Source of the DNA: Petrotoga sp. UBA5851
Lineage (GTDB): Bacteria; Thermotogota; Thermotogae; Petrotogales; Petrotogaceae
Assembly (NCBI GenBank): GCA_002431635.1
Contig: DJGH01000061.1
Span: 1 to 20,013, forward strand
Direction: 5' to 3'
Length of the DNA: 20,013 bases
In this document: piece by piece, positions 1-7,254 of the stretch
How the letters are laid out: every line of letters begins with the position of its first letter
How positions within the stretch are numbered: the stretch's first letter is position 1
The notes under the pieces: generated by a model
The model's input: the letters and a program-made list of their open reading frames with translations, nothing else
Told to the model about the DNA's origin: nothing
The model's database searches: none
Made by a program: the position numbers and the translations under genes

Positions 1-2
1 AT

Positions 3-18
3 ATTGATTTATATCAAT
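3..18. repeat. Short AT-rich palindrome
   Basis: Arms ATTGAT and ATCAAT surround a 4-base centre at the window edge. It has the shape of an operator half-site pair, but in such AT-rich DNA it may be chance. The rest of positions 1-110 is very AT-rich and shows no open reading frame or structured element that I can support. Confidence 0.2.
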
Positions 19-110
19 TATCATCTTAAAATAATTTTTTTGTATTATTTTAATTACATTTATGTTGATTATTTATTTATATCATTTTTATATACTTAAC
101 AGATAACATT

Positions 111-147
111 AAAAATATCCCGGATCTGATCTTACTCAATCCGGGAT
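111..147 (-). terminator. Intrinsic terminator after the zupT-rnhA pair
   Basis: A perfect 9-bp stem (ATCCCGGAT at 117-125, ATCCGGGAT at 139-147) with a 13-nt loop is followed, on the minus strand, by a T-rich stretch reading ATTTTTAATG. It lies 21 bases beyond the rnhA stop codon and closes that unit. Confidence 0.8.
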
Positions 148-168
148 GGAATCTACTAAGCTTTATCT

Positions 169-570
169 TTACTTTTCTTTTTCCATTGCCTGTCTTGCCA
201 AGCTGTCTGCCATATCGTTAAATTCATCTCCGCTATGGCTTTGCACCTTGTTCCAGAATATTTCTATGCCGCAGTCAGCGACTGTTTGCTGGTATTTCCT
301 GGTATTCGGAGTTTTAGCTTTCCAGCGCATGCACGCCCATTCTTCCAGACCACTGTAGTCATAGAAAATCTGAACTCTCTCCTCTCCCATTTTTTTCAGC
401 CATTGCAGAGCATCCAGAACAGCCTGTATCTCTCCGGCAACCTGCCGGGAAGGGTCAAAACTTTTAAAAGCAGCCGAAAATCTATGAACGACTTTGCCTT
501 CATTCACAACTACAAAGGCATAACCGACCTTTCCCTCTTTGTAAGATCCGTCTGTATAAATTCTAAGCAT
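169..570 (-). CDS. rnhA: Ribonuclease H family protein
   Basis: This 133-residue cytosolic enzyme should cut the RNA strand of RNA:DNA hybrids, for example at R-loops and replication primers. The whole protein is one RNase H fold. The four carboxylates are visible: Asp7 in YTDGS, Glu47 in GEIQA, Asp71 in FYDYSGLEEW, and Asp122 in NDMADSLAR; His112 in SHSGD matches the mobile catalytic histidine. The FYDYSGLEEW and KVQSHSGDEFND patterns resemble the RNase H domain that often follows an N-terminal viroplasmin-like hybrid-binding domain in Firmicutes and relatives, but that domain is absent here. The ATG follows the zupT stop as TGA-TAA-ATG, and its Shine-Dalgarno AGGGTG lies in the last codons of zupT, so translation is probably coupled. 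The active site looks intact. The family call is secure; the symbol is by analogy. Confidence 0.9.
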   Translation of the reverse strand: MLRIYTDGSYKEGKVGYAFVVVNEGKVVHRFSAAFKSFDPSRQVAGEIQAVLDALQWLKKMGEERVQIFYDYSGLEEWACMRWKAKTPNTRKYQQTVADCGIEIFWNKVQSHSGDEFNDMADSLARQAMEKEK

Positions 571-573
571 TTA

Positions 574-1344
574 TCACCCTAGCGCCGTATCAAGAATCAT
601 CATAATAATAAAACCAGCTATAAGCGAGAATGTTGCTACCCGTTCATTTCCATGTGAATGGGTTTCAGGAATTATTTCATCGCTTATTACGTAAAGCATT
701 GCTCCTCCTGCAAAAGAAAGGAAAAACGGCAGGGCAGGTTTCATAAGAACTACAAAAGATGCTCCAAGAAGTCCTCCGATAGGCTCTATTACACCTGTCA
801 GAAAAGACCACAGAAAAGCCTGTTTTTTTGTATATCCTGCTTTTAAAAAGGAGACCGCAGTCGCCGTACCTTCTGGAATATTCTGAATTCCAATTGCCAT
901 AGCGACTATAAGACCATTTTTCAGCATACCGCTTCCGAAACTTACTCCTACCGCCATTCCCTCCGGAAAGTTATGCAGGGCAATTGCTGTAACAAATAGC
1001 CAAACTTTTTTTACCATTTCTTTAGATACGTTCCTTCCTTCGGGTCCTTTAATGAAATGTTCGTGAGGAGAGAAATTATCAAAAAGTTCTATCACCAGAG
1101 CACCTGCGATTATTCCAATAACTGCAACCCATATACCTCCGCTGTCTATCGCCGGCATTATAAGGGAAAACATCGTTGCTGCAAGCATAACCCCAGCCGC
1201 AAAACCCAAAAGCATGTCAAGCTGTTTTTCTGTAAGCAGTTTTTTAAAAAAAAGAACCGGTATGGCGCCTATGGATGTTGCAAGTCCTGCAACAGTACTT
1301 GCAATGACTCCGTATAGCCATATCTGGGAAGCTGTAAGTTCCAT
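574..1344 (-). CDS. zupT: ZIP-family metal transporter (ZupT-like)
   Basis: This 256-residue inner-membrane protein belongs to the ZIP family, which moves Zn2+ and other divalent metals into the cytoplasm; 256 residues is the usual length for bacterial ZupT. Hydrophobic helices fill the sequence. The metal-binding helices are clear: HNFPEG at 124-129 (His124, Asn125, Glu128) and QNIPEG at 154-159 (Asn155, Glu158), with Glu187 in EPIGG on the next helix. A short histidine-bearing loop (THSHG near 228-232) precedes the last helix, and PHEH at 93-96 could be a metal-sensing loop. The ATG has a strong AAGGAGG seven bases upstream. It is followed 3 bases later by the RNase H gene. No metalloregulator site was identified, and the metal specificity cannot be read from the sequence. 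Confidence 0.92.
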   Translation of the reverse strand: MELTASQIWLYGVIASTVAGLATSIGAIPVLFFKKLLTEKQLDMLLGFAAGVMLAATMFSLIMPAIDSGGIWVAVIGIIAGALVIELFDNFSPHEHFIKGPEGRNVSKEMVKKVWLFVTAIALHNFPEGMAVGVSFGSGMLKNGLIVAMAIGIQNIPEGTATAVSFLKAGYTKKQAFLWSFLTGVIEPIGGLLGASFVVLMKPALPFFLSFAGGAMLYVISDEIIPETHSHGNERVATFSLIAGFIIMMILDTALG

Positions 1345-1368
1345 ACTTTTCCTCCTTGTGTTTTCAGA

Positions 1369-1396
1369 ATTATAATTAAAGTTTAATCTATGAAAA
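1369..1396 (-). promoter_or_regulatory. Candidate promoter for zupT-rnhA
   Basis: A consensus -10 TATAAT (1369-1374) lies 16 bp downstream of TTTTCA (1391-1396), a 4 of 6 match to the -35 consensus. It precedes the zupT ribosome binding site and overlaps the end of the PAS gene. No terminator separates the PAS gene from zupT, so read-through is also possible. Confidence 0.35.
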
Positions 1397-2282
1397 GACT
1401 GCCATTATCAATCATCCTGGCCTTTTCAAGGTTATTCTCAACTCTTTGCGTAATACTGTAAAAACTATCATCCTTTCCGAAAATACTTCCGCCTGCCGAA
1501 ACACTGGCCATCACAATCTCACTGCCTTCTTTAAGAAAGCAGTTATTCATTGTTATGAGCATATTCTGAGCTATATCGTATAACTGAGCACGGTCAACAA
1601 ACTTTACAATAAGCATAAAGCTTTCATTAGTCCATATACCGGTTTCATCTGTTATTCTCAGATTCGCAGACAGATTGTTTGCGGCCATAAGTACTACCCT
1701 TTGCGCAGTATTCTGGGTATAATTCTGGGATATCTGGAAAAGGTTGTCAATACCAAAGCATAATAGGCCGAAAGATACCGCACTGTTTTTGAAATCTTCC
1801 TCTGCCTGCCTTATTTTCTGTTCAACTGCTAGCTTGCACAGAATCCCCGTAAGTTGGTCATAAAACGGCCCCTGTGATTTCCTGTCTTTTTCTGAAAGAT
1901 CATTAAAGACCTCTATGACTCCGGAAACTGTGCCGTCATAGTTTTTTACAGGATAGACTGTCGCTACTACAGGTACCCTATGACCATTCTTATGATGCAG
2001 AAAAATTTCGGCTCTCTTGGGTAGACCATCTTGCATAGCTCTGCTAGCCGGACAGTTTTTCTCGCATAGTCTTACACCTTTCGAATCGATATGATTCAGG
2101 ATGTTATCCATACAAGAAAGGCCAAGTATTTCAGAGGATTCATATCCGGTTATCTTCTGTGCTCCTTCATTCCAGAAAGTAATTACTCTTTTGGTGTCTA
2201 AAGCGTATATACCGGCTTTTTTATCCTGAAGCATTCTTTCGAGTATATCCGGAGTAAAAAAATTCTTTTTATCCGAAAGCAT
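1383..2282 (-). CDS. PAS-domain sensor with degenerate GGDEF domain
   Basis: A 299-residue cytosolic signalling protein without membrane helices. Residues about 12-130 are a PAS domain: GIYALDTKRVITFWNEGA then QKITGYESSEILG is the classic S-box opening. A cysteine group (Cys58, Cys73, Cys77 in LCEKNCP) resembles the CxxxCP insertion seen in many PAS sensors and could hold a cofactor or respond to redox. Residues about 140-299 align with a GGDEF domain: DQLTGI marks its start and SVSAGGSIFG the later strand. Where the GGDEF loop should be, the sequence reads WTNESF, so cyclase activity is unlikely; it may bind nucleotide or act as an output scaffold. An in-frame ATG at 2363 is rejected because a terminator stem lies in that region; the ATG used here has GGAAGGGGGG six bases upstream. 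Its partner and ligand are unknown. Confidence 0.75.
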   Translation of the reverse strand: MLSDKKNFFTPDILERMLQDKKAGIYALDTKRVITFWNEGAQKITGYESSEILGLSCMDNILNHIDSKGVRLCEKNCPASRAMQDGLPKRAEIFLHHKNGHRVPVVATVYPVKNYDGTVSGVIEVFNDLSEKDRKSQGPFYDQLTGILCKLAVEQKIRQAEEDFKNSAVSFGLLCFGIDNLFQISQNYTQNTAQRVVLMAANNLSANLRITDETGIWTNESFMLIVKFVDRAQLYDIAQNMLITMNNCFLKEGSEIVMASVSAGGSIFGKDDSFYSITQRVENNLEKARMIDNGSLFID

Positions 2283-2288
2283 TGAAAT

Positions 2289-2298
2289 CCCCCCTTCC
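2289..2298 (-). promoter_or_regulatory. Shine-Dalgarno fixing the PAS gene start
   Basis: GGAAGGGGGG ends 6 bases before the ATG at 2282. It shows that the upstream in-frame ATG at 2363, which overlaps the previous stop codon, is not the start. Confidence 0.65.
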
Positions 2299-2330
2299 GG
2301 ATACAATGATACTATATTTTCGGATAAAAT

Positions 2331-2360
2331 AAAAAAACATGCCGTAAAATGGCATGTTTT
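2331..2360 (-). terminator. Intrinsic terminator after the DUF4097-type gene
   Basis: A perfect 10-bp stem, AAAACATGCC (2334-2343) against GGCATGTTTT (2351-2360), has a 7-nt loop and runs on the minus strand into seven consecutive T. It begins at the last base of the stop codon of the upstream gene, so it terminates that gene and isolates the PAS gene. Confidence 0.85.
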
Positions 2361-3181
2361 CATTCAATTATAAAGTCTCCGGAAACACTTTCAACTTTAA
2401 TCAGTTTATCCCCGCTGCCGTAGCGATACTTCCCTTTTGACGAAACTTCATCTTTTATAAATACTTCTCCGCTTATTGAACTGAACTCTACTCTATATTC
2501 GTATAGATCTATTCCTTTAATCCTAACGTCCCCGCTTGTTGATTTAACTATTATATCGCATGCTTGTCTTAGACCTTGCATCATTATATCGCCTGAAACA
2601 GCTTCAACTTCAATACGGTCTGAAGATACGTCCTCGATTTTGATATCTCCTGACACCGTTTTTATTTTCAGATCTTTAGCCGATGCTTTCTGAACTTTTA
2701 CTCCACCGGATATTGATGAAGATATAAAGTTTTCACAGTTGATATTGACTGCATGAATATCTCCGGAGGTGTTGCCGATACTTACTTCAGTGGTTTTTAT
2801 ATCCGAGATGGACACGTTACCGTTCATGCTTTTTAAAGCAACGCTTTGTGGATATACTGCCAAAAACACATCATAACTGCCCTTCTGTGAGTTAATACTC
2901 CTGAATATATCTTTTTTTGTTTCTTTAATGAATAGCCGGTTTCCTTCCAATCCGATATAATTTTCAAAAATATTTTTATCGTGCGAATAAAGAAGCCTAC
3001 TGCTATCTGATTTGGATAGATTTATATCCGATGAAACTGTTTCTATGCTTATCGTTTCAAAACTCTCCCGTATTTCTCTGCTTGTACTCTGCATCTTTGA
3101 AGATGATGTGAGATTCAAAAGCAGCGAAACAGCTATCATGGCTCCTGCTGCAATCAAAAAACCCTTAATTACAGAATTCAT
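2360..3181 (-). CDS. Membrane-anchored DUF4097-type beta-repeat protein
   Basis: A 273-residue protein with one N-terminal hydrophobic segment (about 5-24) that should anchor or export the rest across the inner membrane. The body is built from short beta repeats centred on SGDI/SGDV-like turns, at about 139, 177, 196, 216, 237 and 267. This is the layout of the DUF4097/DUF4098 putative adhesin family, predicted to form a right-handed beta-helix-like stack. The family has no established biochemical function; many members sit near envelope-stress or regulatory genes. The ATG at 3181 has AAGGAGGT six bases upstream, whereas an in-frame ATG nine codons earlier has none, so the shorter form is preferred. 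It appears to be a single-gene unit with its own -10 element and a terminator right at the stop codon. The family call is fairly sure; the role is unknown. Confidence 0.75.
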   Translation of the reverse strand: MNSVIKGFLIAAGAMIAVSLLLNLTSSSKMQSTSREIRESFETISIETVSSDINLSKSDSSRLLYSHDKNIFENYIGLEGNRLFIKETKKDIFRSINSQKGSYDVFLAVYPQSVALKSMNGNVSISDIKTTEVSIGNTSGDIHAVNINCENFISSSISGGVKVQKASAKDLKIKTVSGDIKIEDVSSDRIEVEAVSGDIMMQGLRQACDIIVKSTSGDVRIKGIDLYEYRVEFSSISGEVFIKDEVSSKGKYRYGSGDKLIKVESVSGDFIIE

Positions 3182-3187
3182 CGTATT

Positions 3188-3195
3188 ACCTCCTT
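3188..3195 (-). promoter_or_regulatory. Shine-Dalgarno fixing the DUF4097-type gene start
   Basis: AAGGAGGT lies 6 bases before the ATG at 3181 and inside the longer in-frame reading that starts at 3208. This favours the shorter protein. Confidence 0.75.
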
Positions 3196-3212
3196 TTTCT
3201 TTTGTCATATCT

Positions 3213-3218
3213 ATTATA
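3213..3218 (-). promoter_or_regulatory. Candidate -10 element of the DUF4097-type gene
   Basis: A perfect TATAAT lies about 32 bases before the start codon, in a gap with a terminator on its upstream side. The expected -35 position holds only a T run, so the promoter would depend on the -10 element or an activator. Confidence 0.35.
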
Positions 3219-3304
3219 GTTTTTTTTGCAGATCAAAAAAACTATTTGCTGATAAAGTGTATTTTTAATGCGATGATATGACTTTAAAAGATTAAAAAGG
3301 CGGT

Positions 3305-3339
3305 TAAAAATAAAAACGGCTTTTGGAAAAGCCGTTTTT
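3305..3339 (-). terminator. Intrinsic terminator after the PEGA-SUMF1 gene
   Basis: AAAAACGGCTTTT (3312-3324) pairs perfectly with AAAAGCCGTTTTT (3327-3339), giving a long stem with a tiny loop. It is followed on the minus strand by TTTTTATTTTTAA. The stem starts at the stop codon of the gene it ends. Confidence 0.85.
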
Positions 3340-5045
3340 TACTGAATTGTTTTCACTATTCTAAATCCTGTTGAAAAGTCTTTGTATTCCTGATCTTTAA
3401 GCCACCTGTTGCTTATACGCAGAAACATCTCGTTCATTTCAAAGCTTCCGCCTTTTACAACTCTTCCCAGGCCTTCGTTTTCATATGGATCATCCTTTTC
3501 AAGTACGGAGTATGAATTATATCTATCGGTACACCACTCCCTGACGTTTCCTGACATATCGTACAGTCCAAGCTCGTTGGGACTTTTCATACCGGTTTCA
3601 TGGGTCATTCCAAAGGAATTTTTTCGGAACCACGCACAGCTTTCAAGACTGTCTGAACCACTGTAAATAAAACTCATACTCATCTGTCCGCCCCTGGCGG
3701 CATACTCCCACTCTGCCTGTGTAGGAAGCCTGTAGCCAATAACCTTTTTAACGTCGGAAGTAATCTTTCCTTTTTCATCCAAAAGGTTGCCCCACAGATC
3801 GTATGCTTTGGGCAGTCCTTCTTTTTCGCTGAACCAGTTGCAGTAGGCAACCGCATCCCACCAGCTTACGTTTATGACCGGTCTTTTGCCTCTTCCCCAG
3901 CCATTATCAGAAGGTTTTTCTCTTGAAGTCAGGTCGCAAAATTCGTCGTACTCTTCAAAGGTTGTTTCATACGGATTTATATAAAAATCATACTTAAAAA
4001 GAATATCTAAAACCGGTCGAATATCAGGATAATCCATGTTGCCCATCCTGAATGATCCTTTTGACACTGCAGCCAGTGCCTGCGGTACAAGCTGCGCCTG
4101 TACGTAGACTATCTCTTTGCTTCCTAGCTTTATGCCAGCCTTTTCATACTCAGAATATCCGTTCTTTAAAACCTTTACTGCTGAGTTTTCCAACTTCATA
4201 CGGCTCTCAAAGATAACAGGAGCAGTTCCTATAAAAGTTCCATCAATAAAAACCTGTGCATCATTAAGATTACAGTTTACAACCACATACGATGCTATTG
4301 GTATCAGAAAAGGTTTATAGACCCCCGACCCGTCAAAAACAACCTCCTGCTCAAAGGGTTCATAAAGTTCGTTTTCCAATTTCAGTTTATGTCTGCTGTC
4401 TAGTACCGTCACAGGCTTGTCTACATCAGAGAGTTCTTTATCATCAATGAACAGTTTGGAGTTTTTGGGAAGTTCAAACTCTATAGTATAAAGATTGAAA
4501 ATCTGTTTTTTGAAGAAATCAGCCTGAAGAACGGTATGTTTATCTTTTTCAATATTCACAGAGGTTTTCAGATACTGCCCTCCCATAGAAACCTTTATTT
4601 CATAGCTTCCCTGTACAAGCGCCAGAGCATAAAAATCTGAGCTACCTATCTCGTAACCGTTTATATCTATACGAAGGTTTTTATAGGGTACACTTATGAT
4701 ATCCACAGTCCCATAACTCATCCCTGAAGCTTCTTTAGTTTCAGATATGCTTTTAAATTCATTAACCTTCTGCGGGAAAAATGAAACAATACTGCTTTTA
4801 GCCGATTCTACCACAGCTTTTTTATTCACATCCAGGTATCCTTCAAGCTTTAATGTCAGTTCGTATGTTCCGGGCGAAAGTGAAAAGGCTATCTCCGAGC
4901 TTTCAGGAACAGTTCCCTTATACTGTCCGCCTATAAAAATTTTTGAAGAAACGGGTGCTTTTATAAGAAGATAACCGTCATAGATATTTGATAGTCCTAT
5001 TGAAAACGCAAATAACAAGCTTATAAGTATGATTATCCTTTTCAT
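3339..5045 (-). CDS. Secreted PEGA-repeat protein with SUMF1/FGE-like C-terminal domain
   Basis: A 568-residue exported protein with a signal peptide at 1-19. The first 325 residues contain PEGA-type beta domains, clearest at about 24-75 (KIFIGGQYKGTVPES, then LSPGTYELTLKLEGY) and 253-310 (AQVFIDGTFIGTAPV, then LKNGY), with weaker copies at about 112-165 and 185-240. Such domains often bind cell-surface polymers. Residues about 327-568 form a SUMF1 / formylglycine-generating-enzyme fold: GSFRMGN, PVINVSWWDAVAYCNWFSE, YRLPTQAEWEYAARGG, ELGLYDMSGNVREW, VVKGGSF and TGFRIV. The paired cysteines that FGE needs after GGS are absent (GGSFEMNEMFLRISNRW), and no sulfatase gene is nearby, so a binding or structural role is more likely than sulfatase maturation. 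The ribosome binding site AAAGAGG is modest. It is a single-gene unit with a terminator at its stop. Confidence 0.85.
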   Translation of the reverse strand: MKRIIILISLLFAFSIGLSNIYDGYLLIKAPVSSKIFIGGQYKGTVPESSEIAFSLSPGTYELTLKLEGYLDVNKKAVVESAKSSIVSFFPQKVNEFKSISETKEASGMSYGTVDIISVPYKNLRIDINGYEIGSSDFYALALVQGSYEIKVSMGGQYLKTSVNIEKDKHTVLQADFFKKQIFNLYTIEFELPKNSKLFIDDKELSDVDKPVTVLDSRHKLKLENELYEPFEQEVVFDGSGVYKPFLIPIASYVVVNCNLNDAQVFIDGTFIGTAPVIFESRMKLENSAVKVLKNGYSEYEKAGIKLGSKEIVYVQAQLVPQALAAVSKGSFRMGNMDYPDIRPVLDILFKYDFYINPYETTFEEYDEFCDLTSREKPSDNGWGRGKRPVINVSWWDAVAYCNWFSEKEGLPKAYDLWGNLLDEKGKITSDVKKVIGYRLPTQAEWEYAARGGQMSMSFIYSGSDSLESCAWFRKNSFGMTHETGMKSPNELGLYDMSGNVREWCTDRYNSYSVLEKDDPYENEGLGRVVKGGSFEMNEMFLRISNRWLKDQEYKDFSTGFRIVKTIQ

Positions 5046-5068
5046 TTCGGCCTCTTTATAAAAATCCT

Positions 5069-5074
5069 ATTATA
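5069..5074 (-). promoter_or_regulatory. Candidate -10 element of the PEGA-SUMF1 gene
   Basis: A perfect TATAAT directly abuts the end of the palindromic element at 5074-5126 and lies 24 bases before the start codon. No good -35 hexamer is visible upstream. Confidence 0.3.
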
Positions 5075-5126
5075 AAACTGACCCTATCCAAATTGTTTTT
5101 TATGTACAACTTTTTGGGGTCAGTTT
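5074..5126 (-). repeat. Palindromic element, possible IS3-type end pair or MITE; may also terminate transcription
   Basis: AAACTGACCC (5075-5084) and GGGTCAGTTT (5117-5126) are a perfect 10-bp inverted repeat about 50 bases across. Inside it a second stem forms: AAGTTGT pairs with ACAATTT with one G:U pair. Each end reads inwards as ACTGACCC, then an A-rich stretch, then a TTGT motif, which resembles the terminal repeats of IS150-group IS3 elements. This likeness is from memory and unverified. On the minus strand the stem ends in TTTTAT, so it could also terminate the barrel-protein gene upstream. Confidence 0.45.
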
Positions 5127-5152
5127 AAAGTACTCACAGGATTTATTTCTTT

Positions 5153-5833
5153 TTAAAAAAACTTCCAACCAGTGGACATTCCAAGTACGATCTGAAAATC
5201 TTTCAGAAGGTCTACCTTTGAAAAATCTGATGTTGTAAAAACAATTCCTCCAAGTATATCGATATCTGTAAACCATAGAAAATTCAGATTCTTGATTTTT
5301 TCTTTGCCATAAAAAGCCACCATGCAGTTTTTAAAGGCAAGATTCAAATCCGAACGCACAGCCCCTTCGATAGCAAAAGAATTTTCAATGTTTGCTTTTT
5401 TCTCAAACACAAGGCTCGTTCGTCCGTAAACACTTGGATAAAGTTTATACTCATCTGTAGAGGTTTCCGTATTGTAATGCCTGTTCTGACCGAGCATTCC
5501 ACCGAAACCTATTCTGAAAATATCCAGGTTGAGCTCTGTACCTGTAAAAAAGTATGCATTACTTATGAAATCATTTGAATATCCTACACTGAAGCTCAAC
5601 GGGATATCCAGTATCTTGTTAAAACCAAACTTTAAATATGTTCCGCCTTCTGGCTGGCCAGCCCCTGCCTCCATGAATCCGAAAAGACCGTAACGTACCC
5701 CCCAGGCAGGATTAAAAGCATCAACAGCCACATAACCTTCTTCAAGAATATTACACGAAGGTGTTATCCAAGGATATGCCAGCAACGATATTCCTATAAG
5801 TACTATAGTTATGATAGCCAAAATCTTTTTCAT
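5153..5833 (-). CDS. Exported beta-barrel-like envelope protein
   Basis: A 226-residue protein with a clear signal peptide (1-19, hydrophobic run then SLLA before Tyr20). The mature part is rich in Gly, Phe and Tyr and alternates polar and hydrophobic residues, for example in LSFSVGYSNDF, FRIGFGGML and LVFEKKANI. It ends in GWKFF, an aromatic C-terminus of the kind outer-membrane proteins use for assembly by BamA. I infer an 8-10-strand barrel in an outer membrane; this is a fold-level guess and no named family is recognised. One cysteine (Cys27) lies soon after the predicted cleavage site but not in a lipobox. The ATG has AAGGAGG upstream at good spacing. The gene appears to be transcribed alone, from a -10 element at 5887-5892, and is followed by the palindromic element at 5074-5126. 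Confidence 0.6.
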   Translation of the reverse strand: MKKILAIITIVLIGISLLAYPWITPSCNILEEGYVAVDAFNPAWGVRYGLFGFMEAGAGQPEGGTYLKFGFNKILDIPLSFSVGYSNDFISNAYFFTGTELNLDIFRIGFGGMLGQNRHYNTETSTDEYKLYPSVYGRTSLVFEKKANIENSFAIEGAVRSDLNLAFKNCMVAFYGKEKIKNLNFLWFTDIDILGGIVFTTSDFSKVDLLKDFQIVLGMSTGWKFF

Positions 5834-5886
5834 GTACTCTCCTCCTTATATACTTTCGAACCAAACTGCGGGTATAAAGCAAGAGG

Positions 5887-5892
5887 ATTATA
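5887..5892 (-). promoter_or_regulatory. Candidate -10 element of the beta-barrel gene
   Basis: TATAAT lies 54 bases before the start codon in a 155-base gap (5834-5988) that otherwise holds no gene. No convincing -35 hexamer is seen, and no strong intrinsic terminator for the operon that ends at 5989 is visible in this gap. Confidence 0.3.
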
Positions 5893-5988
5893 ACACAAAT
5901 CCAAAAATTTTTATAATTTAATTTTGAATAATAATATCTTTATTATATGATTTCCGACTGCAAAATATGGGCTATACTAGGTATATCT

Positions 5989-7245
5989 TCAAAAATCATG
6001 CTCTCTTTTAAACTTTATCATGTCGATGGGGAGTTTTTCCTTTCTGGATTTTTCTGCTGCAAAGGCCATGTAATGACTCTCCATGGTGCTGTTAAGATCA
6101 AGCTCTATATAACTGCCTGTCTTATCTGTCATGACCTGAACAAATCTGTCCATCATCTGAAAGTCAGAACCTGCGTGTGCGGTCTGATATGGCGGTATCA
6201 CCTTTATCATTTGTGCCTGTTCTCCAAAACGGTGAACAGTTATCTCTCCTTTTTCAAAATCTCCGGTTATCTCTCCCAGTCCTCCATATATATGGATTTT
6301 TCTAGTTTTATCATTAGTAAATGCCGTAAGGGTAAAACTAACCGATACTCCCTCTTCAAACTCCATATCTGCCCTCTGGTAATCGGGAACATCATTTCCA
6401 CATTGATAGACACACTTGCCGTAATCAGTGTTTTTTAAAACTTCCAGTCTTGCAGCATATGAAAAATCATTGGTTATGGTTGAAACAGGCCATCCTGTAT
6501 TATCGGTCTGGAGGTATATTTTTTTTGCAGAATAAGGACAATTCTCCTCCTCGGAACAGTCCATACATCTTAGAGCAGCTCCCCGGGGCATGTTTTCTTT
6601 TTTGAAGTACTTCAGCTCTCCCATTGAAAACATTCGGGTACATCGTTTTTCCAGCATCCAGTGAAGAATATCCAGATCGTGACAGCTTTTCGCAAGTATT
6701 ATGGGTGAGCTCTCCTTTGTACTGTGCCAGTTGCCTCTTACATAGCTGTGCGCCATGTGGAAGTAACCGATGTTCTCTCTCTGATCAACAGCAAGAACAG
6801 GCCCTATAATATCGTCTTGAATCAACTCCTTCAGCTTGCCGAAAAAAGAACTGTACCTTAAAACATAACATGTCATGAGTCTGACATTATATTTTTTGAC
6901 ATTTTTGATTATCTCCAAAGAGTCTTCCAGACTTACCGCTAAAGGTTTTTCAAGCAGAATGTCATAGCCTCTCTTTATGAACTCAATTGCAATTTCTTTG
7001 TGGGTGTTGTCTAATGTTGTTATTATTGCAGTATCTGCAATTTTTCCTAACTCCAGTACCTTAGTGTACTCACTGAAACAGTGATTTTTATCTATACTGT
7101 ATTTCTGTGAAGCAAACTCAAGTTTTTTTATGTTTTTTTCAACTATAGCACTGATTTTAAGCTTCTGAGGATACTCCAACGCATAACGGGCATAAACACT
7201 TCCTCTGTTCCCTGCTCCTATTATCACCGCAGATATTTGAGCCAT
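5989..7245 (-). CDS. Gfo/Idh/MocA-family oxidoreductase with cysteine cluster
   Basis: A 418-residue cytosolic NAD(P)-dependent dehydrogenase; family members oxidise or reduce sugars, inositols and their derivatives. The N-terminal Rossmann fold has GAGNRG at 10-15, and the family signature EKP is at 99-101. The C-terminal half has SCHDLDIL (188-194), whose histidine and aspartate sit at the usual catalytic position. An added stretch at about 225-240, RCMDCSEEENCPYSAKK, carries Cys227, Cys230 and Cys236 and, with nearby residues, could bind zinc; similar inserts occur in one subgroup of longer (about 400 residues) family members. The ATG has AAGGAGG whose first A lies in the stop codon of the acetyltransferase gene, so the two are co-translated. 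It is the last gene of the operon. The substrate is unknown. Confidence 0.88.
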   Translation of the reverse strand: MAQISAVIIGAGNRGSVYARYALEYPQKLKISAIVEKNIKKLEFASQKYSIDKNHCFSEYTKVLELGKIADTAIITTLDNTHKEIAIEFIKRGYDILLEKPLAVSLEDSLEIIKNVKKYNVRLMTCYVLRYSSFFGKLKELIQDDIIGPVLAVDQRENIGYFHMAHSYVRGNWHSTKESSPIILAKSCHDLDILHWMLEKRCTRMFSMGELKYFKKENMPRGAALRCMDCSEEENCPYSAKKIYLQTDNTGWPVSTITNDFSYAARLEVLKNTDYGKCVYQCGNDVPDYQRADMEFEEGVSVSFTLTAFTNDKTRKIHIYGGLGEITGDFEKGEITVHRFGEQAQMIKVIPPYQTAHAGSDFQMMDRFVQVMTDKTGSYIELDLNSTMESHYMAFAAEKSRKEKLPIDMIKFKREHDF

Positions 7246-7254
7246 ACTTCCTCC

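Noticed and set aside
3339..5045. A sulfatase-maturation role linked to the alkaline-phosphatase-superfamily enzymes upstream
   Set aside because: The SUMF1-like domain lacks the FGE cysteine pair. The phosphatase and NPP enzymes carry Ser and Thr nucleophiles, not the CxPxR motif of sulfatases.
5931..5946. ATAATA-TCTT-TATTAT hairpin after the last operon gene, considered as a terminator
   Set aside because: The stem is six A:T pairs only and no solid T run follows, so it is too weak to call. The operon end may use another mechanism.
5947..6438. A 163-codon open frame on the plus strand
   Set aside because: Almost all of it is antisense to the 418-residue dehydrogenase gene. The part in the intergenic gap shows no independent coding signal.
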